NCBI RefSeq assembly: GCF_016406305.1
Contig: NZ_CP066369.1
Location: forward strand, 2,870,501-2,934,500
Direction: 5' to 3'
DNA from: Shewanella putrefaciens
GTDB taxonomy: Bacteria; Pseudomonadota; Gammaproteobacteria; Enterobacterales; Shewanellaceae
Length of the DNA stretch: 64,000 nucleotides
The translations under genes were made by a program, and so were the position numbers. Positions within the stretch are counted from its first letter, which is position 1. Each line of letters begins with the position of its first letter. Shown here in pieces: positions 18,241 to 27,008 of this stretch. The notes under the pieces are model-generated. The model saw nothing but the letters and a program-made list of their open reading frames with translations, was not told the origin of the DNA and ran no database searches.

Positions 18241-19892
18241 AAAAATATTTTTTTATCCTCCTACTCCTCGTAATCGGAGCTTTGAGTCCTGCCTATGCCA
18301 TCACAAAATTAGAGGCATCGGTCGATCGCAACCCTGTGATGGAAGGGGAATACTTTGTGCTGAATATCAGCGCAGACGATGAACTGGATACGGGAAAACT
18401 GGATACCTCGATTCTACTCAAAGATTTCATCGTTGGACGCACCAGTGTCAGTCGCAGCACCCAGATCATGAACTTCGATGCGGTTAAAGAAACCCGCTGG
18501 CAAGTGTTGCTCGCCCCAAAACAAAAGGGACAATTGACAATTCCCTCCTTTAGTATCGATGGGATCAGTTCCGCTGAAATTCCGCTAAAAGTGGTTGAGA
18601 GTGGCAGCCAGCCGATGCAAGCCAATAACTTGTTTATCGATGCTAAAGTCTCAACCGATGAGGCCTATGTCGGACAGCTTATCACCTACAAGGTAAAGCT
18701 CTATTTAGCGGTAGAGTTACAACGGGGCGTGTTAAATGCGCCCGTGGTTGAAGGTGCACAAATTAAGCAAATTGGCGAGGATAAAGATGGTTCCGAGATT
18801 GTCGATGGTCGCCGCTACCGCGTGATTGAACGCACCTACGGCATCATTCCCGACTTACCCGGCCAAGTGAATATTAAAGGCGCCACCTTCTCCGGTGATG
18901 TTCTGGTCGAATCCCAACGCCGCGGCGGTATGTTTGGTTTTAACGAGAGTCGCCCTATGCAAGCGGGTGCCCCCTCCTTGACAGTGCAGATCAATCCACC
19001 ACCGGAGAGCTTCCAAGGCCAGTGGCTAGTCGCAGATTTGGTCGCCCTAAAGGAGAGTTTTCCTGAAGATATTAACGAGTTTACCGTCGGTAGCCCTATC
19101 ACTCGCACTATTACGCTCTTGGCCTCCAATGCCGATGAAAACAGTCTGCCAGATATAGTGCAAACTCTGCCCAATGAGCTTAAGTCCTACCCCGAAAAAC
19201 CCCAACGGCAAACCTTTGTACGCGATGCCCAAGTGATCTCCCAGTACAGTATCACTTCGGCGATAGTGGCGAGCAAGGCAGGTACTTTTACCCTGCCCGA
19301 AGTCAAAGTGCCTTGGTGGAATCCGCGCCTCAAGCGCCAAGAAACGGCAACCTTGCCTGCTCGCACTATCATAGTCAAAGGTGGTGTAAGCCCAGTGGCG
19401 CCAACAGCACCAGCATGGCAAGCGAACTCAGGGGCCGAGTTCGGTGGAACTTGGTTAACCAAGGTTTTTGCGGCCCTGTGGCTGGTGACGTTGATCCTTT
19501 GGGTGATCACATTGATTGCCTGGCGCCGCGCCCGCAACCCTCAAGCGCTTATTCACCATGACCAACCGGAGGTTGCCACCGTCTCAGGGTTAAGGGGATT
19601 GGAGCAGGCCTGCGCCCAAGGTCAAGCCAGCGATATTTTGCAGCAGTTACAGCAATACTTTAGCCAAATGCACGGTAGCGCCATGACCTTAAATAAAATT
19701 GCATCGCTTTCACCGGCACTATCACAGGCCATTAGCCAGTTGCAGCAATCCGCCTATGGTGCTCAGGCCGAAGCAAACCAATCGACAGATTTAAAAGTGG
19801 CTATCAGTGCTTTACTTGCCGCTGTCAAAACCTATGACAAGCGGCCATCAAGCAATACACATTTGTCCTTAAGCCCACTCAATCCGAGATAA
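18234..19892 (+). CDS. BatD family protein
   Basis: A 552-residue exported protein. It starts at GTG 18234, overlapping the previous gene by seven bases. A signal peptide (KKYFFILLLLVIGALSPAYA) is followed by oxygen-tolerance (BatD) beta-sandwich domains, with phrases typical of the family such as VDRNPVMEGEYFVLNISADD, VDGRRYRVIERTYGIIPDLPG and a late WWN-containing strand. A membrane helix sits near residues 415-435 (VFAALWLVTLILWVITLIAWR), leaving a short cytoplasmic tail. The family acts with the BatA/B VWA proteins; early reports linked it to aerotolerance in Bacteroides. It ends the MoxR-Bat operon. Confidence 0.9.
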   Translation: MVKKYFFILLLLVIGALSPAYAITKLEASVDRNPVMEGEYFVLNISADDELDTGKLDTSILLKDFIVGRTSVSRSTQIMNFDAVKETRWQVLLAPKQKGQLTIPSFSIDGISSAEIPLKVVESGSQPMQANNLFIDAKVSTDEAYVGQLITYKVKLYLAVELQRGVLNAPVVEGAQIKQIGEDKDGSEIVDGRRYRVIERTYGIIPDLPGQVNIKGATFSGDVLVESQRRGGMFGFNESRPMQAGAPSLTVQINPPPESFQGQWLVADLVALKESFPEDINEFTVGSPITRTITLLASNADENSLPDIVQTLPNELKSYPEKPQRQTFVRDAQVISQYSITSAIVASKAGTFTLPEVKVPWWNPRLKRQETATLPARTIIVKGGVSPVAPTAPAWQANSGAEFGGTWLTKVFAALWLVTLILWVITLIAWRRARNPQALIHHDQPEVATVSGLRGLEQACAQGQASDILQQLQQYFSQMHGSAMTLNKIASLSPALSQAISQLQQSAYGAQAEANQSTDLKVAISALLAAVKTYDKRPSSNTHLSLSPLNPR

Positions 19893-19964
19893 TTAGCCGA
19901 ATTAACTAAGAATAAGCGAGCTAAAAGATGTTGAATATCAAGCTAAAATGCCAAAAGTATAAAA

Positions 19965-20528
19965 ATGTTTGCTCACTGGCGTAATAAATCCGTCGAGCCT
20001 GCGGTCTCTTCTGACATGCTGAGCAAACAACGACGATACAACAGCCTAGTTAAGGCGCTGCATGCCGATATCTTCCGCTACGCCTATTGGTTATGCGGCG
20101 ATAAACACGTGGCTGAAGACATTACCCAAGAAACCTTCTTGCGGGCGTGGCGCTCTTTGGATTCCCTCAAGGATGATAAAGCGGCGAAGGCATGGCTTAT
20201 CACCATTCTTAGGCGTGAAAATGCCCGGCGGTTCGAACGTAAACAGTTCGATTATGCCGACGTTGAGCAAGATACCCTGGAAGACAATATCTCCAATAGC
20301 AGTGAAGAGCAGACCGAGCAATATCTGATCCGCAGGCAAATCGCCAAGCTCGATATTGAATACCGCGAGCCGCTCTTGCTCCAGCTGATTGGTGGCTTTA
20401 GTGGCGATGAAATAGCAGAACTGATGGAACTCAATCGCAATACCGTTATGACGCGTTTATTTCGGGCGAGGAGCCAATTGAAAGAATTACTTGAAAAAAA
20501 TGAGGTGAGAGGTCAATCCAATGGATGA
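19965..20528 (+). CDS. ECF-type RNA polymerase sigma factor
   Basis: A 187-residue sigma-70 family protein with only regions 2 and 4. Region 2 is about residues 30-75 (LHADIFRYAYWLCGDKHVAEDITQETFLRAW) and region 4 is about 130-178 (GGFSGDEIAELMELNRNTVMTRLFRARSQLKELL, a clear helix-turn-helix). No ribosome binding site is strong at the ATG chosen; an internal ATG at MLSKQRR is possible. Its stop overlaps the next start by eight bases. The downstream DUF3379 membrane protein is the probable anti-sigma factor. The target promoters are not known. Confidence 0.9.
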   Translation: MFAHWRNKSVEPAVSSDMLSKQRRYNSLVKALHADIFRYAYWLCGDKHVAEDITQETFLRAWRSLDSLKDDKAAKAWLITILRRENARRFERKQFDYADVEQDTLEDNISNSSEEQTEQYLIRRQIAKLDIEYREPLLLQLIGGFSGDEIAELMELNRNTVMTRLFRARSQLKELLEKNEVRGQSNG

Positions 20529-21225
20529 GCTTAAATTTAGACGCCAAGCCTATGAAGATCCTCATAATCAAGATCTCGAGTTTCTCCAACAAATGCAGGA
20601 GAAGGGTGAATATCAGGTATTAGTGAATGAACTCAAAAATTTAGATGCTAAGCTGACGAGCGCACTGAAAGTCGATGTACCAGAGGACCTCGCCGATAAG
20701 CTGATTTTGCGCCAACAGTTACAACAGCACCATAAACAGCGCCGCCAAACGGGCTTTTTGGTTGCAATGGCGGCCTCCATTGCCTTTGTGATCGGCGTGA
20801 GTTTTAGCCTACTGCGTTTAGGCCCAGTCGATTTAGCCGAGCATGCGCTGGCCCATGTCTACCATGAAGATATGGCCTTACATCTTGACCAAAACGTCAG
20901 TTTTAGTCAGGTCAATGCCCAGCTCACCTCTCTGAAAAATCTCGGCCATGCCAAGTTTATTGAGCAGCCGGGCAAAGTGTATTTCACCTCTTACTGTGAT
21001 TTTCAAGGGGTTAAAAGCCTGCATTTAGTGCTGCAAGGCGAGCAAGGCAAAGTGACGCTTTTTATTGTGCCTCTCGAGAAACGTATGGTGCTAAACCAAA
21101 CCTTTGCCGACACTAAATATCAAGGCATGGGGTTTGAAACCGCAGATGCCTTTATTTTACTGGTAGCAGAGGATCAAGCCGATCTTCGCTTTGTAAAAGA
21201 AGAAATCCAGAATACCTTTATTTAA
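20521..21225 (+). CDS. DUF3379 membrane protein, probable anti-sigma factor
   Basis: A 234-residue protein: a cytoplasmic helical N-terminal part (about 1-75, MDELKFRRQAYEDPHNQD at the start), one membrane helix (about 80-100, FLVAMAASIAFVIGVSFSLL) and a periplasmic domain of about 130 residues. This layout, and translational overlap with an ECF sigma gene, is that of a single-pass anti-sigma factor. I recall DUF3379 proteins paired with sigma factors in Shewanella and Vibrio. No zinc-binding HxxxCxxC motif is present, so it is not a ZAS-type anti-sigma. Confidence 0.82.
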   Translation: MDELKFRRQAYEDPHNQDLEFLQQMQEKGEYQVLVNELKNLDAKLTSALKVDVPEDLADKLILRQQLQQHHKQRRQTGFLVAMAASIAFVIGVSFSLLRLGPVDLAEHALAHVYHEDMALHLDQNVSFSQVNAQLTSLKNLGHAKFIEQPGKVYFTSYCDFQGVKSLHLVLQGEQGKVTLFIVPLEKRMVLNQTFADTKYQGMGFETADAFILLVAEDQADLRFVKEEIQNTFI

Positions 21226-21283
21226 CCTTATATTATCTAAATGATTTTTAAATCGGCCTTCGATATTTACACACTATCGCAGG

Positions 21284-21299
21284 TCAGATTTTGATCACA
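21284..21299. promoter_or_regulatory. possible CRP-like site upstream of putP
   Basis: The bases TCAGATTTTGATCACA read on the minus strand as TGTGATCAAAATCTGA, a CRP half-site plus a weaker second half. It is about 85 bases upstream of the putP start. Confidence 0.3.
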
Positions 21300-21382
21300 T
21301 TTTTATCCGCTAATGGGCTCTTGCTCAAACATCTGGTAGCATGCTTGCCACTTTTAGTAATAAAAAGATGGGAAAAGGCAAG

Positions 21383-22834
21383 ATGACGATTGAAACCCCG
21401 ATTTTAATCACATTTGTTGGTTATTTAGTTCTGATGATGGCCATAGGTTTTTGGGCTTACCGCGCCACAGATACTGTAGATGACTATATTTTAGGTGGCC
21501 GTAAAATGGGCCCCGCCGTTACCGCACTGAGCGTGGGTGCATCCGATATGTCCGGCTGGTTATTACTGGGTTTACCCGGCGCCGTCTATTTAGGCGGTTT
21601 AGGGGAAGCTTGGATCGGCATAGGGCTAATTTTTGGTGCTTGGCTTAACTGGCTATTTGTTGCCAAACGCCTGCGTATTTATACCCAATTAGCAGACAAC
21701 GCCCTTACCCTACCCGATTTTTTCGAGAAACGGTTCCACGATAACCAAGGTTATTTGAAGCTGGTTTCCGCCGTGACTATTTTAGTTTTCTTCACTTTCT
21801 ATGCATCCTCCGGCATGGTGGGCGGCGCAATATTATTTGAGAAAGTCTTTGGGCTCGATTACACCTCTGCCCTAGTGATTGGCTCGGCCATCATTGTTGG
21901 TTATACCTTTATCGGTGGTTTTTTTGCGGTAAGTTGGACCGATTTCTTTCAAGGCTGTTTAATGTTAATCGCCTTGCTGATTATTCCCTTCGCCATTTTC
22001 TCCAACCCAGAGAGCCATGCGGGCATCGAATCTCTCGATCCCGCCATGTTGACACTCATCAATGACAAAACCACCGTCATTGGCATGCTGTCCTTACTCG
22101 CTTGGGGGCTGGGATATTTTGGTCAGCCACATATTTTGTCGCGTTTTATGGCCATTGGCAGCGCCGATGCCCTGCCCTTATCACGCCGTATCGCTATGAG
22201 CTGGATGATACTGTCATTACTCGGCGCTCTTGCTACGGGACTGGCTGGCTCACTGTATTTTGCCAATGAACCGCTATCTAACCCTGAAACTGTGTTTATC
22301 CATTTAGCCCAAGCCGCATTCAACCCTTGGATAGGCGGACTACTCATCGCCGCCATTTTATCGGCGATTATGAGTACCATCGATTCACAACTATTAGTTT
22401 GCTCAAGCGTGATTACTGAAGATTTTTACCGCAAGTGGTTACGCCCAAAGGCGGACGATCGTGAATTAATGATGGTGGGCCGTTTGGGCGTACTGGCCAT
22501 TGCGGTCATTGCAGGCGTGATCGCCCTTAATCCCGAAAGCAGCGTGCTCAGCCTAGTGAGCTATGCTTGGGCAGGTTTTGGCGCCGCCTTTGGCCCAGTG
22601 GTTCTGCTATCCCTGTTTTGGAAACAATACAGTCGCAATGGCGCTATCGCCACTATCATTGTCGGCGCATTAACTGTGGTGATTTGGAAGCAATTAACCG
22701 GGGGGATTTTCGACTTATACGAAATACTTCCAGGCTTTGTGTTTGCGATCCTCGCAGGGGTGATCGTCAGTAAATTCTCTGCCCCCGATGCCAAAATCAC
22801 CGCAGAATTTGAGCAATTCAAATCCACGTTATAA
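21383..22834 (+). CDS. putP: Sodium/proline symporter PutP
   Basis: A sodium:solute symporter of the SSS family, 483 residues from the ATG at 21383. That start has AAAAGG five bases upstream; ATGs at 21341 and 21371 lie in a region lacking symporter similarity. About 13 membrane helices are visible, beginning ILITFVGYLVLMMAIGFWAY. Motifs match PutP: DDYILGGRKMGP, LSVGASDMSGWLLLGLPGA, FIGGFFAVSWTDFFQG and GYFGQPHILSRFMA. It imports proline with sodium for use as carbon and nitrogen source or osmolyte. A perfect 30-bp palindrome follows as terminator. No putA is in the window. Confidence 0.94.
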   Translation: MTIETPILITFVGYLVLMMAIGFWAYRATDTVDDYILGGRKMGPAVTALSVGASDMSGWLLLGLPGAVYLGGLGEAWIGIGLIFGAWLNWLFVAKRLRIYTQLADNALTLPDFFEKRFHDNQGYLKLVSAVTILVFFTFYASSGMVGGAILFEKVFGLDYTSALVIGSAIIVGYTFIGGFFAVSWTDFFQGCLMLIALLIIPFAIFSNPESHAGIESLDPAMLTLINDKTTVIGMLSLLAWGLGYFGQPHILSRFMAIGSADALPLSRRIAMSWMILSLLGALATGLAGSLYFANEPLSNPETVFIHLAQAAFNPWIGGLLIAAILSAIMSTIDSQLLVCSSVITEDFYRKWLRPKADDRELMMVGRLGVLAIAVIAGVIALNPESSVLSLVSYAWAGFGAAFGPVVLLSLFWKQYSRNGAIATIIVGALTVVIWKQLTGGIFDLYEILPGFVFAILAGVIVSKFSAPDAKITAEFEQFKSTL

Positions 22835-22856
22835 GCCACTCCTTTTAATTAAGACC

Positions 22857-22886
22857 GTAAAAAGCGTACAGCTGTACGCTTTTTAC
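22857..22886 (+). terminator. terminator after putP
   Basis: Perfect 30-bp palindrome; the stem GTAAAAAGCGTACAG pairs with CTGTACGCTTTTTAC, and T-rich sequence follows. Confidence 0.8.
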
Positions 22887-22977
22887 ATTTTGTATCTTTT
22901 TATCCGCAAGTCAGCAGTCACAAACTGTTAACTAAAATTAAAACTCCTCCGACCATTAAAAACCTTTAGTACCGGGC

Positions 22978-22994
22978 ATCTGGCCAGACCATTC
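22978..22994 (+). promoter_or_regulatory. FadR-like operator 1 of fadL
   Basis: ATCTGGCCAGACCATTC resembles FadR operators with one change in the TGGTC half. It is about 190 bases upstream of fadL. Confidence 0.5.
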
Positions 22995-23059
22995 AATCAC
23001 ACTAATGTATGACACCTGTTTAACTCGACTTTAATTAACTGAAATTTAACATTATTTAC

Positions 23060-23076
23060 ATCTGGTCGGACTTGTT
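23060..23076 (+). promoter_or_regulatory. FadR-like operator 2 of fadL
   Basis: ATCTGGTCGGACTTGTT is close to the enteric FadR consensus (core TGGTCNGAC followed by TTGTT). It lies about 107 bases upstream of the fadL start. Together with the sites at 22978 and 12489 it suggests joint control of fatty-acid uptake and oxidation. Confidence 0.65.
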
Positions 23077-23182
23077 GAGGTTACAGCCAATCCCTAAGAT
23101 TGCCGAGACTATAAAAGGGTTTCAGCATTTCTGGGCACTAGGGCCAGACAAAATCCGATACTTATAAATAGAGAGAATAATA

Positions 23183-24478
23183 ATGAAAACATTCAACAAG
23201 ACACTTATTGCCGTTTCCGTGGCACTGGCGAGTACACAAACATTCGCTTCAGGCTTCCAATTAAACAGCCAATCAGCCACAGGCATGGGCCGTGCTTTTG
23301 CCGGTGATGCAGTTATTGCAGATAACGCTTCTGTGTTATCCCGTAACCCAGCAGCAATGGCATTATTCGATAAAGATGCGATCTCCTTCGGTTTAACTTA
23401 TGCCGATATTACCGTTGATGTAAAAGATGTGAACTTTGCCGGCGGCGCGGTTGATTTAGGCAGCATAGACGATGCAGGTTCGTCTAAAATTATCCCTAAT
23501 ATTTTCTACATCCACCCAATCGACGATAAATTCGCCGTGGGTTTTGCGGCATTCTCTAACTTTGGTACGGGAACAGACGCAAGCTCACTTTCTAAGAATT
23601 TACCCGCAGGTTCACCAGCTCCCTATGATCTGCTTGGCGAAACCGAAGTGACCACTGTCAACTTTAACGCCAGCGTGTCATACCGCATTAACGATATGTT
23701 CAGTATCGGTGCGGGTGTTGATGCCATCTACGGTGAAGGCCGTTTAACCCGTAATATGGGCACTGTTCCACTTGTTGATGTGGATGCCGATGGCTGGGCA
23801 TTTGGCGGTATCGTGGGCGCCACTGTTGAGCTAGATAAAGATAACCGTTTCGGTATCAGCTACCGTTTCAGCCCAACAGTCAATGTTGAAGGTGATATTA
23901 ATACTGTCTCGATGACAACCATACCTGGTGTGGGTACTGTTCCGGTTGAGACTCGTTTTGATAGTTTAGATGTACCGCTAGCCGATATTTTCCAAGTTGC
24001 TGGCTTCCATCAGCTCACCCCTAAGTTTGCTCTGCATTACACTGCGCAGTACACCCAGTGGGGCAACTTCGACCAAATCACAGCTAAAGATGGTACAGCC
24101 ACAATTGCAGCTGTCGGAGTAACTCAAGCCGTAGGTGATATTGCACTGAAAGAATACCAATGGAAAGATTCATGGTTATTCAGCTTGGGTGGTACTTATA
24201 CTATCAACGAGCAATTCACTGTCCGTGCCGGTTATATGCATGACCAAGGCGTTGTCGACGAAATCAGCTCTATTTCATTCCCAGACTCTGACCGTAACTG
24301 GTACACTGCAGGTATGAGCTATCATATCAACCCACAAAACACGGTTGACTTTGGTATTGCATATATTAAAGGTGAAGAAGTTCACTTGATCGAAAACAGC
24401 GCTATCACAGGCCCTGTCAATGCGATAACCGAATCAAGCGGCATGTACTATTCAATGCAATACAGCTACCAGTTCTAA
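23183..24478 (+). CDS. fadL: Long-chain fatty acid outer-membrane transporter FadL
   Basis: A 431-residue outer-membrane beta-barrel of the FadL/OmpP1 family. The signal peptide (about 1-22, ending TQTFA) is followed by SGFQLNSQSATGMGRAFAGD, the N-terminal hatch motif, and NPAAM, both hallmarks of FadL. The protein ends in an aromatic residue (SYQF), as barrel proteins do. It takes up exogenous long-chain fatty acids for the beta-oxidation pathway encoded partly by fadIJ here. The ribosome binding site is GAGAG. Two FadR-like operators are upstream and a strong terminator follows. Confidence 0.94.
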   Translation: MKTFNKTLIAVSVALASTQTFASGFQLNSQSATGMGRAFAGDAVIADNASVLSRNPAAMALFDKDAISFGLTYADITVDVKDVNFAGGAVDLGSIDDAGSSKIIPNIFYIHPIDDKFAVGFAAFSNFGTGTDASSLSKNLPAGSPAPYDLLGETEVTTVNFNASVSYRINDMFSIGAGVDAIYGEGRLTRNMGTVPLVDVDADGWAFGGIVGATVELDKDNRFGISYRFSPTVNVEGDINTVSMTTIPGVGTVPVETRFDSLDVPLADIFQVAGFHQLTPKFALHYTAQYTQWGNFDQITAKDGTATIAAVGVTQAVGDIALKEYQWKDSWLFSLGGTYTINEQFTVRAGYMHDQGVVDEISSISFPDSDRNWYTAGMSYHINPQNTVDFGIAYIKGEEVHLIENSAITGPVNAITESSGMYYSMQYSYQF

Positions 24479-24492
24479 GCCGTTCATCCACC

Positions 24493-24520
24493 AAAAAAGC
24501 CGCATTATTGCGGCTTTTTT
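24493..24520 (+). terminator. terminator after fadL
   Basis: 12-bp stem AAAAAAGCCGCA/TGCGGCTTTTTT around TTAT; works in both directions on paper. Confidence 0.9.
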
Positions 24521-24579
24521 GTATCTTAAGCATTTATTGCCTAAAGTTAATCCATGCTCCCCTTAATGCGGCAACGGCT

Positions 24580-24966
24580 ATGGCTAAAGTCATTGGACTC
24601 GGTGGAATTTTTTTTAAAAGTGTAGATCCCATTGCCTTGGCAACTTGGTATAAAACCCACCTTCAAGTACCGATAGAGGATTGGGGCGGCGCGGCATTTT
24701 ACCACAATGACAAATCGACCCCCGGCTACCATGTTTGGACTCCCTTCGCCCACAGCACCGACTATTTTTCACCGACCGATAAGAGCTTTATGTTCAACTT
24801 CGTTGTTGATGATCTAGCACAAGCACTCGCCCAAGTTAGCCAAGGCGGGGGCCAGCTTATCGGCACCATCGAAGACTCTGAATTTGGCCGCTTTGGCTGG
24901 TTTATCGACCCCGATGGCAATAAAGTCGAACTATGGCAACCCTGCGCCATCCCACCGGAAAACTAA
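24580..24966 (+). CDS. VOC/glyoxalase-bleomycin resistance superfamily protein
   Basis: A 128-residue single-domain protein of the vicinal-oxygen-chelate fold. Family marks are the N-terminal GIFFKSVDPIALATWYKTHL and the C-terminal FGRFGWFIDPDGNKVELWQP, where the Glu in VELWQP is the usual metal-ligand position. The ATG at 24580 is chosen because the upstream in-frame part (from 24508) overlaps the fadL terminator and has no domain similarity. The substrate cannot be read from the sequence. Confidence 0.8.
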   Translation: MAKVIGLGGIFFKSVDPIALATWYKTHLQVPIEDWGGAAFYHNDKSTPGYHVWTPFAHSTDYFSPTDKSFMFNFVVDDLAQALAQVSQGGGQLIGTIEDSEFGRFGWFIDPDGNKVELWQPCAIPPEN

Positions 24967-25077
24967 GCTCACCTTTACAGAGTGTTTTCAGCTTAAGTGG
25001 CACAGCTATAAAACCCAGTGCATCTCCCACGCTTATTAGGTATGGTTAGCTCAGTTATCTAACCAAGAGATTGTATT

Positions 25078-25794
25078 ATGGAAAAAAATAACTTGTTTCC
25101 CGCCCTGTTGTTGGGCGGTTTTTTATGCGCTGGACTCGTTTATCTAGGGCAAAGTACCAGCTCTGCCCTACTGCAAATGAAAGCCATGGAACGCACAGTG
25201 ACAGTCAAGGGCTTAGCCGAGAAAGAGGTGAAAGCCAATGTGGCCATTTGGCCGATTAACTTTACTGAGGTGGATAATAATCTGCCAAAGCTCTATGAAA
25301 CTGTGCAGCAAAAAACCGATCGCGTCGTGGCGTTTTTAAAGGAACAAGGCTTTAGCGACAGTGAAATTACCGTTTCCCTTCCCTCGATTGAGGACCGCCA
25401 GGCCCAGGGTTATGTCGACCCGAATGTCAGATACCGCTATTCGGCCAAAGTGAATTTATCCGTCTATACCAACCAAATAGATCTGATGCTCGTTTCACGT
25501 AAACAAATGATTAATCTTGTGAAAGAAGGTATCGCCATCGCCAGCCAAGACTACGATAATCGCACCGAGTTTTTGTTCACAGACCTTAACAGTGTAAAAC
25601 CTGTGATGGTACAAGAAGCCACCCAGAATGCCCGCGAGGTTGCTGAAAAATTTGCCAAGGATTCAGACTCACGCCTAGGTAAGATCAAAAGCGCCAGCCA
25701 AGGTCAATTTACGATTTCCGACCGTGATAGCAGCACGCCCTACATCAAACAAATTCGCATTGTTTCCACGCTCACCTATTATTTAAATGACTAA
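25078..25794 (+). CDS. SIMPL domain (DUF541) exported protein
   Basis: A 238-residue protein with an N-terminal hydrophobic segment (LFPALLLGGFLCAGLVYLGQ, about 5-25), likely an uncleaved anchor or signal, followed by a SIMPL domain. The opening strand RTVTVKGLAEKEVKANVAIWPI is typical. The family (E. coli YggE and relatives) is periplasmic and has been connected to oxidative stress, with no defined activity. The start is an ATG after GAGATTGT. It stands alone between the VOC gene and the efflux operon. Confidence 0.85.
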   Translation: MEKNNLFPALLLGGFLCAGLVYLGQSTSSALLQMKAMERTVTVKGLAEKEVKANVAIWPINFTEVDNNLPKLYETVQQKTDRVVAFLKEQGFSDSEITVSLPSIEDRQAQGYVDPNVRYRYSAKVNLSVYTNQIDLMLVSRKQMINLVKEGIAIASQDYDNRTEFLFTDLNSVKPVMVQEATQNAREVAEKFAKDSDSRLGKIKSASQGQFTISDRDSSTPYIKQIRIVSTLTYYLND

Positions 25795-25958
25795 AGGCTT
25801 AATCGGAAACCACTGAAACGATAGGAATAAGGTATTGGTCTGCCCTATTCCTATATTAGTGAAATCGATTACATTAATTTTTTCTAATAAATATTAATTG
25901 CCTATTGAAAACAACTCCATTAGAATTTACTCATAAATTGTATTTGGGATGGTTTAGT

Positions 25959-26972
25959 ATGGCTACAATACCTCGTGTTCTTTTGGTTTTACTCGCGTTT
26001 TCTGGTGTGCAAGTACAAGCAACTTCACTAGAAACGATTGAAGTAATGAGCAAACCCTATGCAAACTGGGTGACGTTAGATGCCACTATTGAGGCGGTAA
26101 AAGCGGCGACTGTATCGGCGCAAACCTCTGGTCGCATTGTCAAACTCAACTACGATGTTAACGATATCGTCCCCGAGGGCGCCGCGCTACTGGAGATCAC
26201 CAGCAAAGAGCAAGGCGCCGAGTTAGCAAGTTTTGAGGCCGATCTGGCCAAAGCCAGAGCCCTGAATGTCGAATCTCAAGCCCAGTACAAGCGCTATAAA
26301 GAGCTTTTCCCCCAAGGCGCGATTTCTAAGGGCGCTATGGATGAAGCGACCGCTAATGCCAAGGCGACTGAGCAAGCCGTCAGCGCAGCACAGGCCCGGG
26401 TTATCAAGGCAACGGAATCCTTAAAATACACTGTTGTATCCGCCCCCTTTAGCGGCATAGTCACAGAGCGATTTGTAGAGTTAGGTGAAACCGTCAGCCC
26501 AGGACAACCTTTGCTCTCGGGATTTTCGGCGAATCAAATGCGCGCAATCACCCAAGTGCCCCAACGCTATATCAATCAACTCAAGAACGCCCCTGAATTT
26601 ATTGTCCGTTTAAATGACGGCCGTGAGCTAACCTCAAGGGATCTCACCATTTTTAGCTTCGCCGATCCCGTCAGCCACAGCTATCAAGTGCGGATTAATC
26701 TGCCAGAGAATGAAGCCAACCTGCAACCCGGCACATGGGCGAAGGCCCTGTTTAAAAATGGCGAGCGGGAAAAAATTCAACTTCCCGTGTCGGCGTTGAT
26801 CACTATGAATGAACTCAGCAGTGTTTACCTAAAACAGGGTGAAGCCTTTGTGCTTACTCAAGTGCGCGTCGGTGAACCCTTAAATGGGGAAGTAGAAGTG
26901 CTTGCGGGACTGAAGTCCGGTGACACTGTAGCCATGGATGCTTATCAAGTGTTGCTCAATAAAAAGCAATAA
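25959..26972 (+). CDS. RND efflux periplasmic adaptor (membrane fusion protein)
   Basis: A 337-residue adaptor that bridges an inner-membrane RND pump and an outer-membrane channel. A signal peptide (MATIPRVLLVLLAFSGVQVQA) is followed by lipoyl half-motifs: TIEAVKAATVSAQTSGRIV and later VVSAPFSGIVTERFVELGETV flank a helical hairpin rich in Ala, Lys and Glu (about 85-150). Beta-barrel and membrane-proximal domains complete the chain. An in-frame TTG at 25905 would add 18 residues; the ATG at 25959 gives the better signal peptide. The permease follows after 36 bases. No TolC-like gene is in the operon. Confidence 0.9.
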   Translation: MATIPRVLLVLLAFSGVQVQATSLETIEVMSKPYANWVTLDATIEAVKAATVSAQTSGRIVKLNYDVNDIVPEGAALLEITSKEQGAELASFEADLAKARALNVESQAQYKRYKELFPQGAISKGAMDEATANAKATEQAVSAAQARVIKATESLKYTVVSAPFSGIVTERFVELGETVSPGQPLLSGFSANQMRAITQVPQRYINQLKNAPEFIVRLNDGRELTSRDLTIFSFADPVSHSYQVRINLPENEANLQPGTWAKALFKNGEREKIQLPVSALITMNELSSVYLKQGEAFVLTQVRVGEPLNGEVEVLAGLKSGDTVAMDAYQVLLNKKQ

Positions 26973-27008
26973 ATTCCTAAGCGACGCAAGCTTTGTCGAG
27001 GTTGTTTT

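Larger units (their letters stand above)
22887..23182 (+). other. fadL regulatory region
   Basis: No gene is seen. The region holds two FadR-like operators (22978-22994 and 23060-23076). Shorter partial matches also occur (CTCCGACCATTA near 22947 and GGGCCAGACA near 23142). Confidence 0.5.

Noticed and set aside
18836-19537. Three overlapping minus-strand frames within batD
   Set aside because: Antisense shadows with no ribosome binding sites or domains.
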